DNA from: Lactarius indigo
Lineage: Eukaryota > Basidiomycota > Agaricomycetes > Russulales > Russulaceae
Reading direction: 5' to 3'
DNA length: 64,000 bases
NCBI GenBank assembly: GCA_025766275.1
Contig: JAFKAC010000048.1
Span: forward strand, 310,001 to 374,000
Shown: piece after piece, positions 20,501-31,766 of the stretch
How the letters are laid out: each line of letters starts with the position of its first letter
Numbering within the stretch: the stretch's first letter is position 1
Position numbers and translations under genes: made by a program
The notes under the pieces: generated by a model
The model's input: only the letters and a program-made list of their open reading frames with translations
Told to the model about the DNA's origin: nothing
Database searches by the model: none

Positions 20501-23500
20501 CCTCGACCGCGCATCGTCTGTAAAGAGAACTGATGCTTTGGACCATGGAAGTGCTCATTTCTCGATTCCGTGAGAACGGAACATAGAAAATACGTCGGTC
20601 AGCAAGATCAGAAAGTTTGCTGAGTAGCAGTTGGAACATTTGGTTTGAGAGCGGTTTGAGAGTCACGACTCTCACAAGGTTGGAACCATCAGCTAGGGTC
20701 GCGGCAACGAAGGGTACAATCACGGACGACTTTCCCTCTCCCATGTTGAGCTGAAATGATGCACTTTGCTGACATGTGGGAGATATCATCTCGCGTGCGA
20801 TTGCCAGTTGCAGCGGACGTGCCAAAAAGTTCGCGTTGATCTAACAATGCTTCCTGTTAGTGGTTGTAAACTTCACAGGTAAATTTACCGACCTGTATCA
20901 GAAGCCAATCAGGAGAACAAGCCGCAGCTACATCCTCGCAAACGGTTTCCACTTCCCGGAGAAGTTCTTCATCCCGGCGCCTCGACGAAAGCTCAAGCAG
21001 ACGCTGAGATTGCTGGTATTTGAGGAAGGCTATTGCATAGCGGGTGATAGCAAGCTTCCATTGGTCAGTGAGCCAGTGGACGCGATCCCTGGACAACTCT
21101 CGTAGGATAGATCGCGGCGTTATCCGAGGCCAAAGACCTGAGATGCTGGCGACAATTTCCTGTTTCTGAGATGGCGCTAGGGCCTCTGAAATTTCAGAAA
21201 ACATTGTATCCTTCCTTTTAGAGCACGAGTTGCGATATCGGAGTAAATCCTCCTGTGGGGGAATGATGTGATGTACAGGGAGAGGACCAGCTTTTTCCAG
21301 AAAGTCGCTATGACTCTTGCTCAGGTCTTCGCCGTAGTGCTGTAGCAATGACTTCCGGGATTGTCGGAGCTCATGAATAAGGCAGCTAAGGCTATCTTCC
21401 CTGCTTGACGGCGACTTATCCTCAGTCCCCATCATGACGATGGGGGATACGGCGAAATCTACCTGTTCGCAAATCGGTGACGGTGCGAAGTTGGCCCGAG
21501 ACATCAACACTTCTCGAAGCGAAGGACTCAGAGATATCGCTTTGGATGATCCCGCACTGAACCGAAGGGAAAACCGGTATGGAGTGTTGGGGGGAATGGT
21601 GATGATCTCGTAGTGGTCTATGATTGCCTGGATGCGGTGTATATGGTCCCTCAGGTCGATGTTTCGGGATACCGATCGTAGGTAACTATCAACGAAAGCC
21701 TTGCAACGTTGAGTGTCGAACCACTGGGACGGAACATCGCACCATATCTTGGGCCACAGTTCAACTATTGTCTCCGCAGCCTCTGACACCATTTTGCTAA
21801 TCGAACTGTTGTATTCTCGTCTTCGCTCCTTCGTAGCATTTTTATCGGTGATTGCCCGGACCTCCATAGTTTGCGCAGGGGTTAGCTCCAGGGGAAGGGC
21901 AAACTGAGACACCGAATTTACTAATCGTGCATGGTCCAGATACGTGCCGTCTGAAAGGTCATAGTAAGGCGGTGAGGGGCGTTTTAGACCACGGAATCTT
22001 GTGTCCGTCGCAAAAATTGCAATGAGAGAAATGATATCCGCGTGATCAGTCCCGCTGAAGCTAGCTGCGGAAAGGCTGAACGCCAACTTGATCTTGGAGT
22101 CTTGAGGATCGCAGTTTAACGCTTCCTGACAAATGTCGTATATACTGAGCCAATCCCTCTCGGCGTTGAAAGTAAGCCAGTATCGACTATATCGCAGAGA
22201 GGGCGTCGTCTCTGCTGTTCCAAGTGATCCCCAAGATTGCATTTCGTCCCACAGATTCCGGGAAAGACAGAGCTTGCCGTTCCATACAGACCACGACGTC
22301 TGGTAGGCAGTGGCTTCAGAGCGGACATGATCAGCCACGTCCCTTGACTTGTAGGCGATGTCCTCCGGAACTGAAAAGGACGAATGTCGTGAGCCTTGCA
22401 AGTCATATGGGTAGTACGCCATGTTACGAGAGATGGCGCGGTTCAGCAATGACGAGTCTTGAGGACGAATATTGAAGTCGACGGGTCCGTCATAGAGTGC
22501 CTCCATTGCATTTCCGTGATCGAGAATAGAAACTACAGCTGTATGAAAGTTGTGGTGCTGTGAAAGGACAGGAAGGTCGTTCCATTCCACCGTGACCATA
22601 GAGCGTAAGTGGGGCGGATAATATACTCTGCTTGGTGTTAAGTTGCCTATCAGGCGCAATAGCCTTGCATCGTCGTTGCTTAGTCTTTGAAACGACAGAA
22701 AAGTGGCACTTTGCAGCATGTGAAGGGATTCTTCGGTTCCAGTGTGCCCGAGTAACGGATCGGGGAGGCAATGGCTCGTAAGTGCGTGCAGATAACATTG
22801 GTATAGCTTGCTGCGCAGGCTCACGTTTCCGGTGAGTCGTCCTAGATCGGTGTCGATAGTGTACTCGTGCCAGTGGATACGGCGCGCAGTTCCCGTTTTT
22901 ATGGAAACATTGGGAAAGTCGCCATCCAAGCCAAACTCTATATCTGCCTGTGGAATAATGACCCTCCGAGGCACCTCCGAAGACTCGTTGCTTGGGCGCA
23001 AGATGAGTCGATTTCTGAGCCCGAACATGGTGCCACAGGACTGAAGTTCATCGATGACGTAGCCCGGTATGCTTAGACATTCTAATTCTAAGTCCCGGTT
23101 GATGAAGAATGTGAGACCTAATCGACTGAGGGTAGCCTCTACTAGGTGACTCGTGCGCGTGACGATAATATGCTTCGGGGATTCGAGTGCAGAAAATTGG
23201 CGAGATATCGTTTCAAATGTGGGGGAACGAATATCTATCAGATCTATTGGGACAACGCCATCTCCAGGAATCTTGCGGAACAAGGACCGGGTATCGTTTC
23301 TATGGACAGTGAGTCGCCAATTGGACGCACTTGGGGTCCAAGAAGATTCAACAGGGCGGAATTCAACTTCTCCGGTGCGAAGGTCAAGCCAGTGTACATA
23401 TTTATCAATGAAAGCCTTCGGGAAGTCGCCATCGAATACTGTGCGTGGAACCAGCTGGAAGTCTGAGAGTTGGGGAGGTTCCGTCCAAGCAACAACCGGC

Positions 23501-26500
23501 GGTTGCCGCTTGGGTTGCTGAGCCCAGAGAGGTGTTTTTTTTGTTTTTTTTTTTTTAACCACAGGCTTGAACACAGGTCCTTGCACAGGTCGTATGGTAT
23601 GTCGCCGAGCCTGTAGTGTCAAATTTCCACCGCGTAGCGAAAAGAGTACCTTCAACTTGCGTTAACCCCTGCGCAACACCGGCGACAACAATAACCCACC
23701 TGATACCCAAATACATTTGTTCGAGTCATAAATTCCATTTGGGGGGTGTCAGCAGGAACTACATCGAGAACCCTCTGCAAGGAGCACGTGAACATGCGTG
23801 AGTAGGCGTGGATCAGAATAACAATACACTCACCGCTCCAAGGACACTTTTGTACGTTGGGTGTTCGATGATCTCTTGTGGCAGTCTTCCAAGGGGTTTT
23901 GCACCAATCAGTAATTTCCCGGTCAACAAATTATAGTGGAGCTTCTGTCCACCTTCCATGGTACAGGAGATCCACCGTGAGTTAGGACTGGGAAGTACAT
24001 GCCAATTCGAAGAGACATGCCGGCGGAATCCGGACCATAAATTCGCGAAGCCGTGATCGAACCCTGATGGCTTAGATTCTAAGCATTCGTGGAGAAACGG
24101 TTCGAGAAAATGAAGGAGGCGGTGGTGTCGGTTGAGAAGCCGAATGAGATAACGAGAATGATCGCCTTCGAAAATCGATGGGGTGTTGTTATGCACGATC
24201 GCTGCGCAATGCACAGCTATGGCAATGTCGTCGTCGCGAGCAAGTGTCCAAGGGACATGTTCCGGGCAAACGTCATAGGTAGAGAAACACGTTGCAGCCA
24301 ATGTGCAGAGTCGTCGACGCAAGTTCGTGCGCGACATTTCGTCTTCAGTTACATCTAGCTTTGAATCAAGCTCGTTAATCCACTTATGCGCTACGCTCCG
24401 TGCCCTCTGAAGCAATGCATACGCTCTTTGACGAATATCTGGATCACTAGTAGAAGATAGGAGGCGACTGGTAATAAGAGCTACGAATCGTTAAACTAAA
24501 GTCGACATGTAGCAAAGATCGAAGTTCAACGTACCAATAGTCCTGATAGTGACTTCCTCTAGCCAGTTGGCTTCTATCCTTCCGAGAAGATTCTTAAGTT
24601 CATGCAGAAGTGTCCGTCCAAAGCTGGGAATGTCAAGGTCGGTGTGCCATTCACGTTCACCGTCCAATAAAGGGCCAAGATGCCAAGCCGCTTGAGTGAT
24701 CAGCGTATGTACCTCCTCGCGGCGAAATGAGAGAGAGGGTGATGACAGCTCCCTTGCTATGTTCAACCATTGCAAACGTGGCCCGCTGCGCAACCCAGAA
24801 AATGCCAAGTACTCATGAGCGCTCAGCTCCGAGGGGCAGTCAGTCTGAGAGGCGATCACCACATTAGAAGTGTGGCGCGTTCCACAGACAAAGGAATGGA
24901 TTTTGCCGTACGGTGACGACACAGGAACAGGGGGGGTGCAGAGGTTGGCAATGGTAGATCCATGAAAGGCCCGTGCTGCCCATGATCCGCTCTTACGATC
25001 ATACAATTTGAAAGACAGCCCATTGTTGAGTAAAACATCAGAATCGTCGGCAGGAATCTGGACCACCTTGTAGTGTGTTTGATCGAAAGATTTTGTGGTG
25101 GACCCAATTGTGATTCGGTGGTATGTGTGACGCACTGCCCAATCTCTTAGACCAGAGAAGGTATCTAAGAAGAGCTTTGGTTGGTCGGAGTTGTCAGAAG
25201 CGTTGGGCATCCCGATGTCACAGAGAATCTTGTAGGTCATCTCGCGCCACGCGGAAAACGCACGTGGTGGAGCAAGCTCGAATATTACTGATTGTGCCTT
25301 CGTCATCGCCTGTGGTAGTGGCCATTCGAAGACATCAATCTTCAGCATCCTAGCCTCGTAGTTCATTCGACACTTTTCGCAACGACCATGGACTAGGTTT
25401 CCTTCATAATCCTCGGTGTAATCGTGATCCATCATTGAGGCTGCATCCGTAAGCAGCTCCCACTTCTCGTTCAGGTCATCAAGTTCGGCACGCTTTTCCT
25501 CCCATTGTTGCCTAGCATATCGACCGATATCGTCATAAAGTTCTTGCAGCTCCGGAGAATTACGGAAGTATTGTACGGCGAAGGACGATTCGGTAGCCGT
25601 GTCCGAGAATATGGACGTCGCACAGGAAGCGCCTTGATGCCGCTGTGAAATATACTCTTCAATGAGCATGGCACGTCGCAGGGAACCGGACCGATGAAGG
25701 AGTAGGGGATGAAGGAAATCCTGGGGAATTTCCGGTGAATAAGATGATAGGAGAGGACACTGTTGGGTCGTCAGCTTATCCAAAGCCATCCAAAGATCCG
25801 TGATGGTCAAAATCATAACCGAGTTATCCTCGGGATAGGCATTGTAGATACCCCTCGCGCTGAAGTAATACTGCTCGACGCAGGACGCAATCACATCCGG
25901 AGCATTGTTGTCGAGTTGATGCGAACTGACCCAGGAATCCAGGTGTCTCTCAACGGACAATTCGAAGTCCGCGAGAGCAGTGCGCTTGTCTATTGCAACG
26001 GCCGCTGTGAGTCGGCCATCTGAAAAATGACTGAAGTCGACTGTGCCAACAAGACGTAGTGGATGAGAAGGATAAAATTGCTCCTGCGCGTAGCTGTGCG
26101 ATGTCGGGTACAGTGCATTTATGAGGTAAGAACGCGAATTATTGAGAGTAATTGCGGTATCTCGTTAGTAGTCCAGTTTCTCGGGGTGCCACATCGGAGA
26201 AACAGACTGGCTCTCCTGAAAACTCGACCACCGGTTCTGAAGAAGAGTCTCCGTCTCGTTCGCTGCGCCGTACACAGCTTGATAGACATCTTTCGAAACA
26301 GTGGGACCCAGCTTTGAGAGACGTCGCGCCATCTTGACCCTCATTAAGTGCAGAGTTTCGCTTGGAATACCCCTTTGGACGCAGATTTGGAGGAGGTGTG
26401 CATGAAAAAAGAGAATAAAGGTTTTGTACATGTCGCGGTCTAGGGAAGTTTGAAGTGCCACCCTAACAACGAGCCAGAGCGGCGATCGGCGCCATGGCTT

Positions 26501-27270
26501 GTAAGCGTCTTTCCAAAGAACTTCATCTCCTATCCGCTTCGTGATACGATTCACAGAGGCCGGCTGACCAAATCCTCTTAGAATCCCCACTAATAGTTCG
26601 GATATATATCTTGGGTGAGCACTCTCGCGAACTTCGCGTACGGTGGACCCGGCCTTGGCTGCGGTCGCGGTGGAATCCAACATATCAACATCCATTTGGA
26701 TGAGAAAGGAAGCGAGTTCTTGAAGAAAACATTTTTTCGAAAATATATCGGAGGAGATCTGGATAGAGGGACCGGGATAGGAGCAAAGAAGCTTCCCGTT
26801 GGTCGACATAATGTTGCTGGCTGGTGGGGAGACTTCGAAGATCTCGAACTGAACATGATCAATGAGTATGCGAACGATGACAGCGGCATTCTGAGCTCGG
26901 ATATGCATAACGAAAACATCTGAAAGTGAAGGTAAACGAAGGTACAACACGCCGTGGGTGGCAACCCGGGCTCACCTCCGACAGCAAGATCTGATAAGGC
27001 ATTTGCAAGTTCCGCCTCTAGTACCACTTGGGTCCTCGCAATCTGGTGGATAGATTCCATCATTTTTACCATCCGCGCCCATAGCGATTGCTGATGAGGT
27101 GAGAGGTCCTTGGAGAAAATTCGAGCAGCTCCTTCGAGGATGTAGCACAATGCCACATTGGTCTCGCGTTCAGCTTTCTCTGTCGGGGCTTGTTGGGGAA
27201 GCTTGGGGGGGAGAAACACGTGCTCAACAACTGAGAGCAAGATCTTGGAATCAAAAACAGATATGGACAT
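17548..27270 (-). CDS. Giant DUF6606/DUF3638/DUF3645 protein, with one in-frame stop
   Basis: Eight exons in matching phase: 27270-26976, 26919-24535, 24480-23834, 23774-23700, 23655-20893, 20840-19803, 19752-18849, 18803-17548 (9,363 nt, about 3,120 codons; introns 44-59 bp). The start is the ATG for MSISVFDSKILLSVVEHVFL, preferred over the upstream in-frame ATG because HVFLPPKLP marks the usual N-terminus. Domains: DUF6606 about 10-290; DUF3638 about 2030-2270 with a P-loop-like NMGEGKSS (GEGKS about 2089) and DESDE (about 2222) as Walker-like motifs; DUF3645 about 2335-2400; then HETCWDIGHYLPHWAQQG. Databases often label such proteins ubiquitinyl hydrolase, but the function is not established and I see no catalytic Cys motif. 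Oddities: TAA at 26165-26167 (codon 350) inside aligned sequence (LDY-stop-RDTAITL), and a Lys-rich stretch (KKKKTKK) encoded by A tracts near 23534-23557. Either it is a young pseudogene or the stop is a sequence error or missed intron. Confidence 0.85.
26165..26167 (-). other. In-frame TAA in the DUF3638 gene
   Basis: Sense GACTACTAACGAGATACC. Both sides keep family-like sequence in one frame. The site resembles an intron branch point (TACTAAC), but no fitting donor/acceptor pair was found. Confidence 0.6.
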
Positions 27271-28096
27271 TTCGTTGAGAGAGAGGGAGAGTGAATGCAA
27301 CAATAGAAGACCCTTTACTAACGGCAACCTTGTTCTCGCCACCATAAGCGCCACGCCGTAAACGAGAAAGGGCGCAAATTATGCACATGACTAGTAGGCG
27401 CCAAGCGTTACCAGAAAATTGGAAACATGACGGGAAAGGTTGGCAACGAGCAACAAAGCTCCGGACAATCGCGTCTTTCATGTCTTTCGTGCCACTAGTG
27501 AACTAATCCGTTATTTCCAACCAGTAAAGGATCCAGTCAGGTTGCAATTGTCGCCTCGTGATTTCTAGGTCGAGGTGGGAGTCTTCAAATATCACGAAAG
27601 TCACGAGGAACGAATGTCCTCTCACAGTGAAAAAGAGGGGACGTGGCACTGGCATGAATATTGGATGTCGCATCCCTTAGGCTGGGGCGTCCGAGACGCG
27701 CTGCGCCTGAAAAGGGCCCAAATCGAAAGCGGAAGTTATCGGACCCATATCGGACCTGTAATGGATTGATCGCTATATTTCTCTCGCTACAAAAATCGGC
27801 GTGCACTCTGCATTGGCCATGAAGTCCTTCAAGAACCTTAAGTCTACCACTTTTTTTTTTCTTTGAATCCGCTTATATCTCGAACAGACACAAGCTGGTC
27901 GCGTGTACGTACATACAGGCATTCGAGGGTCCAGCGTAGAGCGGTACAGTGAGGGTCAGACTGAAAGTGAAAAACAGCTGAGGTGGATCGGTTACGAGAT
28001 TTAAGGCCTTGGGGCTAGCGGTAATGTACCGTAATAAACGAGATAGGGAGGGTTCGGCGTTCATGTAGCCTCCTCCCGGGTCAGCGGCTAGTCAGT
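27271..28096. other. Upstream region of the DUF3638 gene
   Basis: Probable promoter/5' UTR; a 10-bp T tract near 27851. No coding sequence recognised. Confidence 0.4.
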
Positions 28097-29452
28097 CTAG
28101 CCAAGACGAAGGTCTTTGAACGAGTGGTTTGGTTGCTCTGGTTGCTCTAGTTGCGAAGTAACCGAGGAATTTGCAAGCCGGGTTCTTGTGGGTGGATGAC
28201 TTTCGGAGAGGCGGGAATATGGGTATGAAAATAGCTCTTTGGGAGCGGTAGAGCGGGCAGTGGCTGGTAATGTGGTTACGGATGTGCTGGTCCCCACCGT
28301 AGGTATGATTCGGGTTGAAGACGGCTGTAACCGGGCGGAAGCGGACAGTTTATTCGACGTGGAAGCCGCTGACTGCTTGTTAGAGAGCGGGTGAACCTTG
28401 TGCGTTGCGTTGGGAGCATCCATCCGCGTCGGGGCAGGTTGGTAGACGGGACTCAGTCTAGGTAAAATGTTAGCTTAACTCGCAACCAAAGTCAAAAACA
28501 AAAAAAGAGCGCCAGTCCTCAGTGCCCTCATCTGTCGTATGGCCGAGAAGGGGCGAACAGAACATGTGCGTCTAAAATCCTTGAAAATCGAGGACTCTTC
28601 TCTCCGAAAATCAATGCTTCCTCTTCTCGAGATCTAAGGCGGCCGAGTCGACTCACTGTTAGCACTGATTCATCTGGTGAATGTCGTGTCATATGCTTGT
28701 CTTGGGTCCACATCGCGGTTCCGACCTTGTTAGACGCCGAGAAGATTAATTCGACAGAGGGAAGCGCCTCCAAAAGTGCAGCAGAAAAACCGAATACTGA
28801 TGAGAATTCAATGTTAGTTGACCTAAACGTCGCCCGAACCAAAAATAAAAATATTAGATACTCACGTCATCAATCCCACTCAATGGAGACCATGATCTGC
28901 TCCTTCGTCATTTCCTCGTTTGGAAGTACTACACGTGAAAAGTCAATATGCGGCAGTAGGGCTCAGAGAGGTGAACAAAAAAAAACGTGCTTTGGAGATA
29001 TCGGGAGGTACCAAGTGCCTTAAAGACGACGGCCGTGACAAATAGGCCAACAACCGAGAGAAATGCATTGGAATCAAGATGACCTTTCGGGTGAAAATGT
29101 ATTTATACACCGCCGAAACAAAATGAAAGCTGAATCTGAACTCACTGTTCTTGAAGACGAACCTGAACACGTGGCTCCTCACCCCCTCCAGTCCTGCCCA
29201 CGCTCGACATCAACTACTGGCCCATAATGCTGGACCTTTACCACGCGACACAGTGGTCTGGTCCCAAGCACGCTCTGGTGCGAGAAAGAGATTGGGTGAA
29301 ATGAGGAACTTCAATACGAAGGCAAGTGACGAGGAAAAACCACAACAGGTGCCCTTGGAAGAGATATAGTACGGCATACGATGAGTGATAGAAGCAAGCG
29401 AAAAGAAGAGGAACTCACGGTTGGTGTCGAATGGGAGCTCGTTACCTAGCAT
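28097..29452 (-). CDS. Candidate multi-exon host gene, product not recognised
   Basis: Three open segments point to one minus-strand gene: a possible first exon with ATG at 29452 (MLGNELPFDTN, followed by GTGAGT); an internal segment 28842-28528 with AALLEALPSVELIFSASNKV and MTRHSPDESVLTVSRLG, preceded by LPNEEMTKEQIMVSIEWD near 28920-28870; and a Ser/Thr/Pro-rich last exon of about 120 codons, 28458-28097, after a good acceptor (GCTAAC..CCTAG). Exon junctions could not all be made to agree in phase, so the model is provisional or the gene is decayed. No domain recognised. Confidence 0.35.
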
Positions 29453-30338
29453 GGTATCGACCGAGAACGTTTGGAGAACGAGAACGACAATGGGATGAGA
29501 AATGGTGCAACAACGGATCGTGCATCATGCTCCATGGAAAAGGTACGGTTGGTTTCAGTAAAATTTACAACCGCCGAATTACGGTATCATTGTTGTCATC
29601 GGCAAACACGACCACATTCAGAGCCCGTCCGGTGCAAAGTCGCGCCTCGGAAATGGCCGCTCGCGACCTCTGTCTGATGAGTGGGAGAAATCGGTCAGCT
29701 CCAGCAATAAAAATATCTAGTCAGACCCCCGAACGCACCTCTCGGTCACAATGGGCAAATATATTTATTTTTGTATATTTGTTGAAACACACGAGTAAGC
29801 ATGACATTTGTGAGCAGCCTGTGCAGGTTGGACGGAGGATGAGGTCTCAGAGGGCTCAGTGTGGCACCTCATTTGCATCCCCCAGCATTCCACGATTGCA
29901 CACGGCCTTAGAGACTTGAAAATGATGCTTCCCTGACAAAGGCTGCCACACTTGCGAAGTTTCGTGTGGTGCGGAAGAGTGCACGACCGCTTCTGACTAC
30001 CCTTAACCAGGGCTCTGTGTTGCCCACTGCATGCATACCCGACCTCGCTGCATTGGCGTGCAGCCTTAGAGATGTTATAGGGACATGTTCGTAGCCTCTT
30101 ACAATACACTCACACTATTTCGCACCACATGGAGGCCTGCGTGACTGCATGCGCCACTTTATACCCCAAATCCTGCACACCTTGAACAAATTGAGCGTGC
30201 AATTAGCAATGACATAAGCACAATTTTATCATATAATGTATGGTCAGCCACCTCCTTGCTGATCAAGTCAAGCCTGACAATGAAAAAAATGGGTCCATAC
30301 CTGTTTTTATTTTTGGCAGGGCAGTCAGGCGCGACATT
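29453..30338. other. Intergenic, no gene recognised
   Basis: Short ORFs only. The last bases ACATT (30334-30338) are the left target duplication of element B. Confidence 0.4.
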
Positions 30339-31080
30339 TGTCACGCCTCTGCGGGGGCATGCGTCGTTCTGTAACAGATCCTGCCTAAGGCAAAGGACTC
30401 TGAGTTGGATCCCCACTGAGTGGAAGGACTCCTAAGGTCTTCTGTAATAGCTCCTACGCTGAGGTAGCTAAGTCGGCGGCAATCCCCCTGTGGCAAGGTG
30501 GGAAGGCCCTTCTGTAACAGCCCCTTGTGTTAAGGTGACTGAGTCTGTTAGCAATGGACGAGCTCGATGGCCTAAGTCCAAAGGTCACGTGTCACTGGGC
30601 TGACCAGTAAGACAGGAAGAGGATGAGAGCGAAGTCAAGGGAAAGCCTGCACAGAGGCTGAGAGGGGAATGACCCAAAGGGGATGTGGGTCAAGGGTCAG
30701 AGGTCCTGGGTCAAGGGCTTGAGTACTGAAGGGACTGAGGCACTCAAGGAGGCAGTGGAGATACAATGCAGATAGTTGATTAAGCCAAAGCTAAGGAGCT
30801 AAGGCGCACTACAGGGTTCCTTATATAGTACAGGATTGCGCCTGAGCGCATAGTGCTACTGGTTGTTATAGATAGAGTAATGTGCTGGCAAGGTGGTGTC
30901 AACATTGTACAAGATGGTGTCATGCCAGCAAGGCAGGAGAAGGGTGAACAAGAATAGCACAGAAGGTGCTAGAACAATCAGATAAAAGGGAAGCATAAGT
31001 TCAAGAAAGGTAACTGCCAGGAAAGGGAATTGATCAGATAAGGGGCAGCAAAGGAAAAGGTAACAAGGGAGTTCATGACA
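30339..31080 (-). repeat. 3' LTR of element B
   Basis: 742 bp, nearly identical to 36104-36845. The polypurine tract is at 31081-31091 (plus strand ttacccccatt). Confidence 0.95.
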
Positions 31081-31118
31081 TTACCCCCATTCTAAGGGGC
31101 GAATTCCACGTCGCCAAG

Positions 31119-31766
31119 TCAGAGGGTCGCTAGGTCAGCAAGGTTAGATTGTGACTCCTCCAGGATTTTGAGTAAAGCCACGAAGGTGGCATCTTCCTCA
31201 GGGTTACTAACCCTGGTCCGTCGGTGTCGTCTCCATTTGATTTGAGACTTCTTCTCAGGAAGTTTCAGGGACTTCCTCCACTTTTGTCGGATGGGGTTAG
31301 GTCTGATGGTAAAAGGGGGGTGGAGAGGTTTAGGGGGTGCTGCCAGCTTCTTCTTGAAGGGGTGTGATTTGATAGCCAGCTGGGGAAGAGGTCGCGCAGT
31401 AAGGATGGGGGTAAGGGGGAGGATGGTGGCCTCATGCCACATCAAGAGGTCTTCTTGAGATACTCCAAGTTTCCAGTTGAGGACACTCAGGAACTCACGT
31501 TCCATCTGTCCAATCTGCCACCTGGTAAACCTTTTGGTAACAGTGGCCCACTGCGCGTTACTGAGAGCGTTGTCGTCCATATATTTGTCAGCACTAACAA
31601 GGGCTCCTAGGAGCAGTCGTATCTCGGCCCATTTAAGGGTGCTGGTGCAGATATAGTGCTTAACCCTATTCAGGTAGGTGAGGGCAGTTAAGAGGACGGG
31701 GGTTCTGATCCGGGATCTGATCACGATTCCAGTGGTCCACCTGATGAAGGCAGGTTCTTCTGGACG
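31119..31766 (-). CDS. Cyclin-box segment of the element B protein
   Basis: Follows the TGA at 31767-31769 in the same frame as the upstream segments. The N-terminal half is a cyclin box of the fungal Pho85-cyclin/basidiomycete type: IRTPVLLTALTYLNRVKHYI, LLLGALVSADKYMDDNALSN, WATVTKRF, MEREFLSVLNWKLGVSQEDL. The Lys of SADKY and the Glu of EREFL correspond to the conserved pair that contacts a cyclin-dependent kinase, so binding may be retained. A basic tail of about 90 residues follows (repeated Arg/Lys, KSQIKWRRHRRTRV), possibly for nuclear targeting. No gag or pol similarity. The likely origin is a captured host cyclin; whether it is made as its own protein, by readthrough or as an intact fusion in other copies is unknown. 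First ATG-like codon after the stop: 31724 (sense GTG/ATC context unclear). Confidence 0.7.
   Translation of the reverse strand, partial: RPEEPAFIRWTTGIVIRSRIRTPVLLTALTYLNRVKHYICTSTLKWAEIRLLLGALVSADKYMDDNALSNAQWATVTKRFTRWQIGQMEREFLSVLNWKLGVSQEDLLMWHEATILPLTPILTARPLPQLAIKSHPFKKKLAAPPKPLHPPFTIRPNPIRQKWRKSLKLPEKKSQIKWRRHRRTRVSNPEEDATFVALLKILEESQSNLADLATL

Noticed and set aside
24089..24358. Plus-strand ORFs within 17548-27270
   Set aside because: Antisense shadows of the DUF3638 gene.
29431..29919. Plus-strand ORF of 162 codons
   Set aside because: No recognisable sequence, overlaps the 5' side of a minus-strand gene candidate, base composition not distinctive.
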